Positions 42,892 to 51,561 of a stretch of DNA of 64,000 nucleotides are shown here, in pieces. The notes below the pieces were generated by a model. It was not told the DNA's origin, made no database searches, and was given only the letters and a program-made list of their open reading frames with translations. Numbering within the stretch: the stretch's first letter is position 1; the number at the start of each line of letters is the position of its first letter. A program made the position numbers and the translations under genes. Origin of the DNA: Vibrio salinus (GTDB taxonomy: Bacteria; Pseudomonadota; Gammaproteobacteria; Enterobacterales; Vibrionaceae); contig NZ_JAJSDZ010000007.1 of assembly GCF_021272385.1 (NCBI RefSeq), positions 62,001-126,000 on the forward strand, given 5' to 3'.

Positions 42892-42922
42892 AAGCTTTGG
42901 GATCATCATGATCCCAAAGCTT
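42892..42922 (-). other. 15-bp-arm palindrome between the phosphatase and arsJ
   Basis: AAGCTTTGGGATCAT and ATGATCCCAAAGCTT are perfect arms around a single base. It lies 8 bp after the phosphatase stop and 39 bp before arsJ. Without a T-run it is more likely an mRNA-processing or partial-termination hairpin than a full terminator. Confidence 0.6.
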
Positions 42923-42930
42923 GTTAATGA

Positions 42931-43425
42931 TCACTTCCCAGCGATACCCGAAAGATAATTTCTCTGCACTTCTTTTGAAAAAGCATTTGGCCTTAACTGC
43001 TTAACTTCATTGATAATGACTTCCACAGGCCACTCTAATTCAAGCAATACTCTCCCTGCCAGAAGCCCTGTCCGCCCGGATCCCCCCATGCAATGCAAAG
43101 CCACTTTGCCTTCACGCAATTTGCTGACGATTTCAGCGCCCAGACTCTGCCATTTTCGTTCAAAACTGTCATCAGGCACTGAGTCATCCTCAACTGGAAG
43201 ATGAAACCAATGAATTCCCTGCTGCTGAACACTTTCTCCGAACCCTGTAAGCGATACTTTCTCGAATTCCTCATCTGTTATTGCTGAAACAATGGCAACA
43301 ACCCCCTGCTCAGATAACTGAGTAAGGGTTTGTTTAAGATCCGGTCCTTTTGTCCCCGGACAAGGCATTAATATCAGACCGGAGTCCTGCACTGATAATT
43401 CCCACGTTGGGTGTACATTTACCAT
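42931..43425 (-). CDS. dual-specificity/tyrosine phosphatase-like protein in the arsenic operon
   Basis: A 164-residue cytoplasmic protein with the CX5R phosphatase loop HCMGGSGRTG (C112, R118) and a possible general acid in VEDDSVPDDS (79-87); the fold resembles CDKN3-type dual-specificity phosphatases. It is unlike the ArsC arsenate reductases. Start ATG 43425 follows GGGGATACGGA, 13 bp after the GAPDH stop. Co-transcription with GAPDH and arsJ implies a role in arsenate or organoarsenical handling, but its substrate is unknown. Confidence 0.85.
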   Translation of the reverse strand: MVNVHPTWELSVQDSGLILMPCPGTKGPDLKQTLTQLSEQGVVAIVSAITDEEFEKVSLTGFGESVQQQGIHWFHLPVEDDSVPDDSFERKWQSLGAEIVSKLREGKVALHCMGGSGRTGLLAGRVLLELEWPVEVIINEVKQLRPNAFSKEVQRNYLSGIAGK

Positions 43426-43438
43426 ATTCCGTATCCCC

Positions 43439-44440
43439 TTACGCCAGACCAACTTTCCGGATTAATTCAGCCGTTCTCGTGGCATAACCCATTTCATTGT
43501 CATACCAGGCATAAATTTTAATCATTCGCTCATCGATAACCATCGTGGATAACGCATCGACAATCGTTGAACGCTGGTCCCCCCGGTAATCAATAGAAAC
43601 TAATGGTTTCTCCTCATAACCAAGAATTCCTTTCAACCCGGTTTCTGATGCCGCTTTTAAAGCCGCATTGACTTCTTCAACACTGGTCTTTTTCGTTACA
43701 TCAAACACAATGTCTGTCATTGACGCGTTGGCCAGAGGAACACGAACGGCATGCCCATTAATCTTACCGTGCAGTTCAGGGAAAATATCAATGATGGCTG
43801 AAGCACTCCCTGTTGTTGTTGGAATCAGGCTCATACCACAGGCTCTGGCACGACGAAAGTCTTTATGCGGTGCATCTAATATGGTTTGGGTATTTGTCAG
43901 ATCATGAATAGTTGTAAACATCGACTTTTCGATACCAAACTGTTCGTGAATAACTTTAACAACCGGGGCAATACAATTCGTTGTACAGGACGCTGCCGTG
44001 ACAATCTGATGAGTCTGCGCATCAAAAATATCATCATTGACACCCATGACGATGTTCGCCACACGGCTATCTTTAACTGGTGCCGAAACCACAACCCGCT
44101 TCACACCCTGATCAAGATATCGTTGAAGTAACTCAACTTTTCGGTGTACACCCGTCGACTCTAAAACCACATCACAATGAGACCAGTCCACATCCGAAAT
44201 ATTCCGCTCCTGAGTCACTGAAATCGGTTTACCCTCAATAATCATCTGACTGTCTGATGCAGTAATATTTTTATTCCAATGACCGTGAACAGAATCAAAT
44301 TCAATCAGGTGTGCCAGCATCTCTGCACCACCTGCAACATCATTAATTTGCACAAATTCAATATCAGGCCAATCATAAGCAGCCCGAAAAGCCAAACGAC
44401 CTATGCGTCCAAATCCGTTAATTCCTACTTTAATCGTCAT
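43439..44440 (-). CDS. glyceraldehyde-3-phosphate dehydrogenase (arsenic operon paralogue)
   Basis: GAPDH normally makes 1,3-bisphosphoglycerate; in ars operons the enzyme uses arsenate to form 1-arseno-3-phosphoglycerate for ArsJ. The 333 residues have [14 protein letters not shown] at the NAD-specificity position, catalytic C152 in SCTTNCIAP, and [10 protein letters not shown] near the C-terminus. The ATG follows GGAGA, 12 bp after the arsR stop. The housekeeping gapA is expected elsewhere. Confidence 0.93.
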   Translation of the reverse strand: MTIKVGINGFGRIGRLAFRAAYDWPDIEFVQINDVAGGAEMLAHLIEFDSVHGHWNKNITASDSQMIIEGKPISVTQERNISDVDWSHCDVVLESTGVHRKVELLQRYLDQGVKRVVVSAPVKDSRVANIVMGVNDDIFDAQTHQIVTAASCTTNCIAPVVKVIHEQFGIEKSMFTTIHDLTNTQTILDAPHKDFRRARACGMSLIPTTTGSASAIIDIFPELHGKINGHAVRVPLANASMTDIVFDVTKKTSVEEVNAALKAASETGLKGILGYEEKPLVSIDYRGDQRSTIVDALSTMVIDERMIKIYAWYDNEMGYATRTAELIRKVGLA

Positions 44441-44452
44441 GATCTGTCTCCG

Positions 44453-44788
44453 TTAACTGCAAGGGCGATCAGCCATTTGCGCTAATCGTTGCTTATCTGT
44501 TTCATATTCCCGGGCCAGGCAGTTCGACTCGGCCAACCCGTCAATCAGTTTTTCAATCCACCGGGGTAAATCAGAAGAAAGATGATAAAAAACCCACTTT
44601 CCCTGCCGAGCATCAACCAGCAATCCCGATTGCCTCAGTTGTGCAAGATGGCGGGAAATTTTAGGCTGACTTTCATTGAGCGCATGTGTCAGCTCACAGA
44701 CACACAATTGCTTTTCTTTCGCAATAAGCAAAAGACAGCGAACCCGGGTCTCATCAGAAAGTAACTTAAATAATTTATGAGGTAGCAC
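44453..44788 (-). CDS. arsR: ArsR-family arsenic-responsive repressor
   Basis: ArsR represses its operon and is released by As(III)/Sb(III). The 111-residue product from GTG 44788 (MLPHKLFKLLSDETRVR) has a winged helix (NESQPKISRHLAQLRQSGLL) and the metal site CVC at C29/C31 in LCVCEL; C18 and the C-terminal Cys could add a third thiol. AGGG lies 7 bases before the GTG. Longer frames to 44842 would run through the operator-like dyad. First gene of the operon. Confidence 0.93.
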   Translation of the reverse strand: MLPHKLFKLLSDETRVRCLLLIAKEKQLCVCELTHALNESQPKISRHLAQLRQSGLLVDARQGKWVFYHLSSDLPRWIEKLIDGLAESNCLAREYETDKQRLAQMADRPCS

Positions 44789-44804
44789 TCTTTCACCCTG
44801 ACTT

Positions 44805-44824
44805 ATATATGGATATACATATAT
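44805..44824. promoter_or_regulatory. candidate ArsR operator
   Basis: ATATATG and CATATAT are perfect 7-bp arms with a 6-bp spacer, 17 bp upstream of the GTG of arsR, where an ArsR dimer would overlap the promoter. TTGATT/TTGCTT hexamers lie just upstream. Confidence 0.55.
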
Positions 44825-44910
44825 GTTAGAGATAAAAAGCAAAGAATCAATACAGAAAGGAAATGTTTAATAAAAGTTTAATAATCTTTAAAAATAAATG
44901 ATTCAGAACG

Positions 44911-46140
44911 TCAAAGCAAAGCTGCATTATTCTGACTCCAGCACTGGGCATCATAAAGATAGTGGGTCACATCTTCAGTTGACAAAGACAGCTCACCACA
45001 GAGAAATTCAATGTTTTCCCAGTCAGCGTTCTCAAAACTTTCCTGAATATCCAGCAGTTTACCGAGCTTACCAATATGGGACTCAAGAGCCAGTTTAATC
45101 TCAGTATCTAAAGGAAGTTCTGCAATTAAGACACTCATAGGAGAGTCAAGAAATGCATCCAGAATAGAAAAAAGGCCAATCAGAAATGCCTGTTCCCGGT
45201 ATAAATTAAATATCGAATTTCTGGTCATCACCAGCTGGCAGAACTTCGCCCTCTGGATAGCAACATAATAAAGTTCTCTTGGTTTATTCACACTGATATA
45301 AGACGCAACCGTCAGAGAAACAAACATTTTTATCCGGTCTTCACCCAAATAAACTAATGCCTGCTTAAACGAGTTTAATTTCACATGCGGCCTTTCGGAC
45401 ATCGTATTCACGAAGTGCAACAATTTATAGGAGAGAGCCACATCCTGAGAAATGATTTTTTCAAGCCTTGAAAAGTTGACATCTTCTTTACTGAGTTCCT
45501 GAAATAAAGCCATCGCCGTCATTTGCTCAGGACCGACGTATTTTTGTTTAACCACTTCCGGCTTTTTAAAAAAGAAACCCTGAAAATACATAAAACCTGC
45601 TTTCTTCGCCTTCAGAAACTCCTCTTCCGTTTCCACTTTCTCTGCCAGAAAACGATTCTTACAGTGATTTTCTAATTGTTTACGAACAAATTGACAAGCC
45701 CGGTCAATTCCCCAGTCCATAATATCAATCTTGATAACATGAGCATAAGGAATAAACCGCTCCCAGCGTTTATCGTAAACAAAATCATCTAAGGCAATAA
45801 GATACCCATTACGATAAAGCTCCCTGATGGCTTCAAATAATTCATCGGTTGGTTTACAGGTTTCCAGAACCTCAATGACAATGGATTGTTTCGGTAAAGA
45901 GAAAGGTAAGCGCCTGATTAGGCTGGCATAGGGAAAATTAATAAAGCATCGGGAATAATCAAGATTCGGATTATGCCCAATTGTCATAAAATTTTCGACG
46001 ATCAAACGGTAGGTTGCCCGATCAGAACTGATATTATCGGGAAATGAGTTTTCTTCACCATCCCGAAATAACAATTCATAACCAAGAGTAATCAATTTTT
46101 TATTCAGAATCGGCTGTCTTGCGACATAAGTATATTCCAT
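44911..46140 (-). CDS. EAL-HDOD domain signalling protein (YuxH type)
   Basis: A 409-residue cytoplasmic protein from MEYTYVARQPILNKKL. Residues about 1-195 are an EAL-type domain with ELL in place of EAL (GYELLFRDG), DDFVYD in place of DDFGTG, and QGFFFKKP; residues about 195-405 form an HDOD domain (FVNTMSERPHVKLNSFKQAL). The altered catalytic residues suggest c-di-GMP binding or loss of turnover rather than phosphodiesterase activity. The ATG follows AAAGGAA. The arsenic operon lies downstream. Confidence 0.9.
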   Translation of the reverse strand: MEYTYVARQPILNKKLITLGYELLFRDGEENSFPDNISSDRATYRLIVENFMTIGHNPNLDYSRCFINFPYASLIRRLPFSLPKQSIVIEVLETCKPTDELFEAIRELYRNGYLIALDDFVYDKRWERFIPYAHVIKIDIMDWGIDRACQFVRKQLENHCKNRFLAEKVETEEEFLKAKKAGFMYFQGFFFKKPEVVKQKYVGPEQMTAMALFQELSKEDVNFSRLEKIISQDVALSYKLLHFVNTMSERPHVKLNSFKQALVYLGEDRIKMFVSLTVASYISVNKPRELYYVAIQRAKFCQLVMTRNSIFNLYREQAFLIGLFSILDAFLDSPMSVLIAELPLDTEIKLALESHIGKLGKLLDIQESFENADWENIEFLCGELSLSTEDVTHYLYDAQCWSQNNAALL

Positions 46141-46381
46141 GCCTATTCCTTTATCATTTATGATACCCAACCAACCGATGCATCATACTCAGTGAATATT
46201 CAGCGACATTAATAAGTATCATGTATATATTTCAAGATGCCACTAATTTACACATAATACGGACCCGATACGTCATTATTCCGTTAAACATAAAATACCG
46301 TCGCCTGGCTGATGAGTCATTGTAATTTCAAATAACTGCTTTAACCTATACGGGTCATTTTTTTCATCAAAGCCTAAGCTC

Positions 46382-47371
46382 ATGCAAGACCATTTGCCTC
46401 AGTATCAATTATATACTTCAGAAAAAGACGCCAACCAAATCATTAACCGGGATATTGAGAGATTCTGGGAGAATATGGCATTTGGTACAGTCCGGACTAG
46501 GGATAAAAAAACGCTTCGCTGGTGCAAATGTATTGATGCAAACCATTCAAAATCCCTGTTAATCATCAATGGCAGAGTCGAGAGTATTGAAAAATACCGT
46601 GAACTGTTCTTCGAATTGTTTAATCAGGGTTATGACATTTACTCTTATGATCACCGGGGACAAGGATTATCTTCCCGCCTGACTTCTGATCCTCAGATGG
46701 GCTATGTTGACTGGTTTAATGATTACACTGACGATCTGCATTGTATCATTCAGCATTTTAATTTTAATGAACATTCGGATGTTGCCATCCTGGCTCATTC
46801 CATGGGGGGAGCCATCGCATTAAGGTACCTGCAGTCTTACCCTTCTATCTTTAAAGCATTAATACTGACCAGCCCAATGCTTGGTTTTACTATGCCGTGG
46901 TATTTACGCCCGGTTGCCATGTTTTATGCGCAGATACGGAGCGGTTTGTCCTCCATACCCAAATACGTTAAAGGGTATGGCCCCTATACCAATACGCCGT
47001 TTAACAGCAATCCGCTCAGCCACAGTCAAACACGCTATCAATGTTATCGTCGGCTATATCTTAAAAAGCCGGAGTTGCAACTTGGCGGCCCGAGTTACCG
47101 GTGGGTATGGCAGTCTCTGATGGCAGTCAAACAATGCTATCTGATGACAAGACAAATTGACCTTCCGGTACTCGTTATGCAGGCAGGTAACGACCTTATC
47201 GTTGATAATTCGGCTCAGGATCGCTTCTTTTCTAAATTAAAACGCACGAACCCAAAGGCCAGACTGACCGTTATCAAAGAAGCTTATCATGAGTTATTCT
47301 TTGAAAGTGATAAATACCGGGATCAGGCATTAGCTAAAACTCTGGATTTTCTGCAGCAACATATGAAATAG
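46382..47371 (+). CDS. pldB: lysophospholipase L2 (alpha/beta hydrolase)
   Basis: PldB hydrolyses lysophospholipids at the inner membrane. The 329 residues have the cap-type N-terminus, SYDHRGQGLSSRL, nucleophile motif AHSMGGAIALRYL, Asp in MQAGNDLIVDN and His in KEAYHELFFESD. No secretion signal is seen. It forms a pair with yigL 115 bp downstream, as in E. coli pldB-yigL. Confidence 0.93.
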   Translation: MQDHLPQYQLYTSEKDANQIINRDIERFWENMAFGTVRTRDKKTLRWCKCIDANHSKSLLIINGRVESIEKYRELFFELFNQGYDIYSYDHRGQGLSSRLTSDPQMGYVDWFNDYTDDLHCIIQHFNFNEHSDVAILAHSMGGAIALRYLQSYPSIFKALILTSPMLGFTMPWYLRPVAMFYAQIRSGLSSIPKYVKGYGPYTNTPFNSNPLSHSQTRYQCYRRLYLKKPELQLGGPSYRWVWQSLMAVKQCYLMTRQIDLPVLVMQAGNDLIVDNSAQDRFFSKLKRTNPKARLTVIKEAYHELFFESDKYRDQALAKTLDFLQQHMK

Positions 47372-47486
47372 CCGGCCATAAAAGAGGAAAAATAACTGGC
47401 CGATGTTTACCCTCTTTTCCCTATTTAATATTACTTACAATATAAACCAGTCAACACATCGGCATTAACACAGCTAAGAGAGAAAC

Positions 47487-48311
47487 ATGACTTCATCAGC
47501 CAAACGCTACAGTATCGTTGCTTCCGATTTAGACGGTACATTACTGAATCCGAACCATCAGCTAAGTGAATTCACAAAAGTCACTCTGAAAGAGTTGCAC
47601 CAACAAGGGTATACTTTTGTTTTCGCAACCGGACGGCACCATGTTGATGTTGCAGGAATCCGTGAAATGACCGGTATTCCGGCATTTATGGTAACGTCTA
47701 ACGGGGCTCGTGTTCATACGCCGGAAAACAAACTCCTTGTTAACCGGAATATACCTGCAAATCTGATTCAGGACATCATTGATACCCTAAAAGAGGAGGA
47801 TGATATTTATGTCAATATCTATCAGAATGATGCCTGGTTTATAGATAAATACTGTGAGGAATTACACTCACTTCATCAGGAATCAGGCTTTATGTTTGAT
47901 CTCTTTGATGCTTGTAAAGCCCCCACCGATGGCGTTGCAAAAATCTTCTTCATCCACCGCTATAAGAACCATGAACTCCTGGCAAAATATGAAACGTTGT
48001 TGAATGAGCGCTTCAATGGACTGATATCAGTTGCTTTCTCAACACCGTGGTGCCTTGAAGTGATGGAAGCGGGAACATCGAAGGGCATTGCTCTCAAAGT
48101 GGTCGCAGAATCGATGGAAAAATCGCTTCAGGATTGTATCGCCTTCGGTGATGGAATGAATGATGTCGAAATGCTATCCATGGCTCATAAAGGCGCACTC
48201 ATGGGAACCGCACATGAAAAAGTGTTAACGGCCCTGCCAAATATCGAGCGGATCGGCAGTTCTTCCGACGATGCTGTTCCACACTACTTAAGAGAGCACT
48301 TACTCCGTTAG
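47487..48311 (+). CDS. yigL: HAD-family sugar/pyridoxal phosphatase YigL
   Basis: YigL is a Cof-type HAD phosphatase acting on sugar phosphates and pyridoxal phosphate. The 274 residues have motif I ASDLDGTLLNP, motif II VTSNGARV, motif III Lys in EAGTSKGIALK and motif IV FGDGMNDVEML. It follows pldB and is closed by a 19-bp-stem terminator. Confidence 0.94.
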   Translation: MTSSAKRYSIVASDLDGTLLNPNHQLSEFTKVTLKELHQQGYTFVFATGRHHVDVAGIREMTGIPAFMVTSNGARVHTPENKLLVNRNIPANLIQDIIDTLKEEDDIYVNIYQNDAWFIDKYCEELHSLHQESGFMFDLFDACKAPTDGVAKIFFIHRYKNHELLAKYETLLNERFNGLISVAFSTPWCLEVMEAGTSKGIALKVVAESMEKSLQDCIAFGDGMNDVEMLSMAHKGALMGTAHEKVLTALPNIERIGSSSDDAVPHYLREHLLR

Positions 48312-48320
48312 TTCAGAAAG

Positions 48321-48365
48321 TTAAATACAGATAGAGCCGAAGCTTCCGGCTCTATCTGTATTTAA
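48321..48365 (+). terminator. terminator after yigL
   Basis: Two perfect 19-bp arms (48321-48339 and 48347-48365) around AAGCTTC, with the stem core AGAGCCG/CGGCTCT; the 3' arm ends in TGTATTTAA. Confidence 0.8.
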
Positions 48366-48408
48366 GCATCATCGGTATTATTTCCCTCTCCCATTTCCTC
48401 AGTTTTTC

Positions 48409-48436
48409 TTTACCCGGTCGGTTCTGTCTGTATAAT
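48409..48436 (+). promoter_or_regulatory. promoter of the Fes-like esterase gene
   Basis: TTTACC (48409-48414), 16-bp spacer, TATAAT (48431-48436), 48 bp upstream of the start codon and directly followed by a Fur box. Confidence 0.6.
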
Positions 48437-48449
48437 CCAAATCGAAAAC

Positions 48450-48468
48450 GATATTAATAATTATTATC
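48450..48468. promoter_or_regulatory. Fur box
   Basis: GATATTAATAATTATTATC matches the 19-bp Fur consensus at 16 positions. It covers the expected transcription start and early leader of the esterase gene, so iron repression is likely. Confidence 0.8.
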
Positions 48469-48483
48469 AATTGGATTGTAAAA

Positions 48484-50091
48484 ATGAAGGGATTATCCGG
48501 CTTAATTATGACACTCATTGGCTTTAGTTCACCCACAGTAGTAAATGCAGAAAATGTCAGTAAAAGCATTCATGTCTCAGGTAAAGCGTCTGTTTCACTA
48601 GAAGTACAGGCTCCAGAGTATTTCCGGGGAAACATATCAAGTAATACCGCTCTCAAAAACATTACTCTCTCCGGCCCGGGAGACGATATAACCAAACAAA
48701 TACTACGTACCGGTGAAAAAGAAACAGAAATCTTCTGGCTGGTGACCAAAAGTGGTAAATATATCTTTGATATCACGACACCAGGAGCCAAAACTGCAAA
48801 AGTTTCAATTCAGCTGCACTCATTGCCGCTCAAAAAAAATCAGTATGTCTCACCGGAACAAACTATCATCAGCCCACTTCTGAAAGAGACCACACAAAAA
48901 ATACAGCAAGGGTTACCGCAAGCTGAGGAGCATTTTTGGAATGCGATTGAAGCAAAAGGTACTCCCCTGATTGAGAAGGACCAACAGCAAAAGAATACGG
49001 TTCTTATGACCTTCTTATACCGCGGAAACGCGAAGAATGTCCGGGTACTGGGCGCTCCTTACGATGGTCATGCTCACCTTTCAAAAATTCCCGGCAGTCG
49101 TATCTGGTTCAAATCCTACCGCATTCCGGATACCAGCCGTTTTTCTTATCGTATTGCCCCGGATGTCCCACAAATTGCAGAGAAAAACTGGGCAGAACAA
49201 CGACGGGCCGTACTGGCAACCACTCAGCCAGATCCTCTCAATCATTTGCCCCGGTTCAGTCAGAATGACAACTTGTTTGGCGCCGCATCAACCGTAACCC
49301 TACCGAAAGCCCCAGACGACCACTATACACAAAATCTGAATCACCCCCGTGGTCAGGTAACGGAATACCACTACCAAAGTCAGGCTCTGAATAATACAAG
49401 AAAAATAAGCCTCTACCGGCCCAATAACCGTTATCCGGTGTCAGAATCATCGCCACTTCTGATTTTGTTTGACGGTGACGATTACCTGTCAAAAGTGCCC
49501 ACTCCACTCATTCTGGACAACCTGATAGCCGAGAAGAAAATCCCACCGATGAGGGCAGTATTTATAAATACGCCGTCCCCCAGTATGCGTTCCAGAGAAC
49601 TGCCTCCAAATCGCGCTTTTTCTGATTTCATGGCCAATGAATTCAAGCCCTGGCTCTGCCAAAAATTCTCTGTCTGCCCTACTGCCGGGAATACGATCCT
49701 ATCCGGTTCCAGTTATGGGGGGCTGGCATCGATGTACATTGCATTCAGGCATCCGGAATCTTTCGGGAAAGTACTCAGCCAGTCAGGTTCGTTCTGGTGG
49801 TCTCCGGAAGCCAAGCAAAAAAATGGAACAAAGCCCCACAACTGGATTGCTGAGCAAGTTGCAAGCTCAGCCAAACAACCTGTTGACGTTTATCTGAATG
49901 CCGGTTTGTTCGAGACCAAACCCGACTTCGCCAACATTCTCGAAACAAACCGCACGTTATACAACACACTCAAAAATAAAGGCTATAAGGTTCATTTCAC
50001 GGAAATAGCCGGCGGACATGACTATTTTAGCTGGCGGGTTATGCTGTCCGATGGGCTGATAAAGCTATTTCAATCTAACAGTCATCTATAA
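48484..50091 (+). CDS. secreted enterochelin-esterase-like hydrolase
   Basis: A 535-residue Fes/IroE-like enzyme probably hydrolysing catecholate siderophore esters. It has a signal peptide (cleaved near NA-EN, residue 22), an N-terminal beta-rich enterochelin-esterase domain (about 170-300, with GAPYDGHAHLSKIPGSRIWF), then an alpha/beta hydrolase domain with GSSYGG (nucleophile S410) and GGHDYFSW. The secretion signal indicates periplasmic action, unlike cytoplasmic Fes. Preceded by a Fur box; no siderophore gene is adjacent. Confidence 0.88.
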   Translation: MKGLSGLIMTLIGFSSPTVVNAENVSKSIHVSGKASVSLEVQAPEYFRGNISSNTALKNITLSGPGDDITKQILRTGEKETEIFWLVTKSGKYIFDITTPGAKTAKVSIQLHSLPLKKNQYVSPEQTIISPLLKETTQKIQQGLPQAEEHFWNAIEAKGTPLIEKDQQQKNTVLMTFLYRGNAKNVRVLGAPYDGHAHLSKIPGSRIWFKSYRIPDTSRFSYRIAPDVPQIAEKNWAEQRRAVLATTQPDPLNHLPRFSQNDNLFGAASTVTLPKAPDDHYTQNLNHPRGQVTEYHYQSQALNNTRKISLYRPNNRYPVSESSPLLILFDGDDYLSKVPTPLILDNLIAEKKIPPMRAVFINTPSPSMRSRELPPNRAFSDFMANEFKPWLCQKFSVCPTAGNTILSGSSYGGLASMYIAFRHPESFGKVLSQSGSFWWSPEAKQKNGTKPHNWIAEQVASSAKQPVDVYLNAGLFETKPDFANILETNRTLYNTLKNKGYKVHFTEIAGGHDYFSWRVMLSDGLIKLFQSNSHL

Positions 50092-50220
50092 GTCTAAAAG
50101 TATTCAGAGCTGAAGGAAGAAATCATAATGCAGGCACATTAATCTCATTCCCGGCTCTGTTTTAATCCATCTGTATGCCATAATACAAGACACTACGGTG
50201 AATTAACGAACAAATAAAAA

Positions 50221-50934
50221 ATGAAGCCATTTAAAATTCTAACGTTTTTATGTGCGTGCCTGTTGATGCAATCCTGCTCGTCTCCAGCCCAAAAGTACCA
50301 GCATTTAGTAGCATCCTCGCAACCCGTTAGTTATTTTAATGGACATCTTATTCTGGGGGCACAAACACAGTTATTTTCTCCCTGTGACAGTCAGATACAA
50401 TATCAGATCTATTTTTCACAGGCTCAGCTTAAAAGGATACTTCCCCGTATCAGACACCCTTATGATGAACTGTATGTCGAACTGACAGGAAACCTGATTC
50501 CCCCCAGCCTAAGTGGATATAATGCGGACTACAGAGCAATATTAAAAACCGCACAGATTAACCGAATTCAGGAAGCCCGTAAGAGATGCTACCCGATACC
50601 GGAAAATGTATCGCAGAAATGGGTTGGCCATTATTCGGCACAATCCACAAAATCTGACATGGTGACTACGCTGGAATTACATCCAGACCACAGTGCCCGA
50701 ACGACTTATCATCATAGTAGCCATAATGAATTACCTGTGGTTGAAAAAGGATACTGGCAAGCATTAGGAACCAATAAAGTTCAGGTTGTTATGACACTTT
50801 ATCAACAACAATTTCTGATCACTGAACGGGTATTTACCAAAAAAGAAAACACTCTGTTTGCTGATAAAGAAAAAATCGGTCAGAAAGAGTACACCATCGC
50901 CCCTGATGGTCTTCTCCTGTTCCGGGAAAAATAA
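50221..50934 (+). CDS. NlpE-like lipoprotein
   Basis: A 237-residue lipoprotein (signal to LLMQSC, Cys 19, then SSP). The body has two parts: residues about 40-125 (FNGHLILGAQTQLFSPCDSQ) and an NlpE-type lipocalin-like domain (about 133-237, WVGHYSAQSTKSDMVTTLEL). NlpE senses surface contact and copper in enterics; whether this one signals is unknown. It follows the Fur-linked esterase by 129 bp, and DTW-domain gene starts 3 bp after it. Confidence 0.78.
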   Translation: MKPFKILTFLCACLLMQSCSSPAQKYQHLVASSQPVSYFNGHLILGAQTQLFSPCDSQIQYQIYFSQAQLKRILPRIRHPYDELYVELTGNLIPPSLSGYNADYRAILKTAQINRIQEARKRCYPIPENVSQKWVGHYSAQSTKSDMVTTLELHPDHSARTTYHHSSHNELPVVEKGYWQALGTNKVQVVMTLYQQQFLITERVFTKKENTLFADKEKIGQKEYTIAPDGLLLFREK

Positions 50935-50937
50935 TTA

Positions 50938-51561
50938 ATGTCTTCCGTACTTCCCTGTCCTGATTGTGGCCTCTTCCATCAATGCCTGTGTGGTGATGTT
51001 CCGCTGCTCAATAGCAACCTGCATATCTCATTACTGACTCACCAAAAAGAATTTGACCGACCTACCAATACAGGACGTTTCATTGCTCAATCGATGAAAA
51101 ATGCACACAGGCACCAGTGGCAAAGAACCGAGGCGACTCCACCGCTGAGAGAGGTTCTGAATCACTCAGACTATTCGCCCTTCTTATTGTATCCGGCGAC
51201 TCACAGTCTTTCGGTCAGTGAAGTCATCACCGAGGCAGAACAACAAAGCAAAACCCCTTATTTCATTGTACTGGACGGCACCTGGCAGGAAGCCAGAAAA
51301 ATGGAAAGAAAAAGCGCTTGGTTAGCTTCCGTACCCCGTGTTGCTTTAACACCATGTCATCCATCGGAATTCCACCTGAGAAAGAACCAGAAAGCTGGTT
51401 CGCTATGCACTCTTGAGGTCATCGCAGAACTGTTAGACGAGCTTTGCTGGCAAAAAGAAGCAGAGCAATTAAGGGCGTTTCTGAATCACTTTATGGCCAT
51501 ATTTCACGCAGATAAAAGTGGCCATAAACTAAAAAAGAATAAAAGTAAAAACCGCTTTTAA
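50938..51561 (+). CDS. DTW-domain protein, probable tRNA-uridine aminocarboxypropyltransferase
   Basis: DTW proteins add the acp group from SAM to uridines in tRNA. The 207 residues have a Cys cluster CPDCGLFHQCLC at the N-terminus, LTHQKEFDRPTNTGRF, and the family motif LDGTWQEARKM (DxTW), then SLCTLEVIAELLD. It lies 3 bp after the lipoprotein gene, so may be translated with it. It overlaps the convergent yigB stop by 4 bp. Confidence 0.87.
   Translation: MSSVLPCPDCGLFHQCLCGDVPLLNSNLHISLLTHQKEFDRPTNTGRFIAQSMKNAHRHQWQRTEATPPLREVLNHSDYSPFLLYPATHSLSVSEVITEAEQQSKTPYFIVLDGTWQEARKMERKSAWLASVPRVALTPCHPSEFHLRKNQKAGSLCTLEVIAELLDELCWQKEAEQLRAFLNHFMAIFHADKSGHKLKKNKSKNRF

Noticed and set aside
42931..43425. 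Arsenate reductase (ArsC) as identity of the ars-operon phosphatase
   Set aside because: The loop HCMGGSGRTG is a dual-specificity phosphatase type, without the N-terminal CX5R of thioredoxin-type ArsC or the HCGTS of glutaredoxin-type ArsC.
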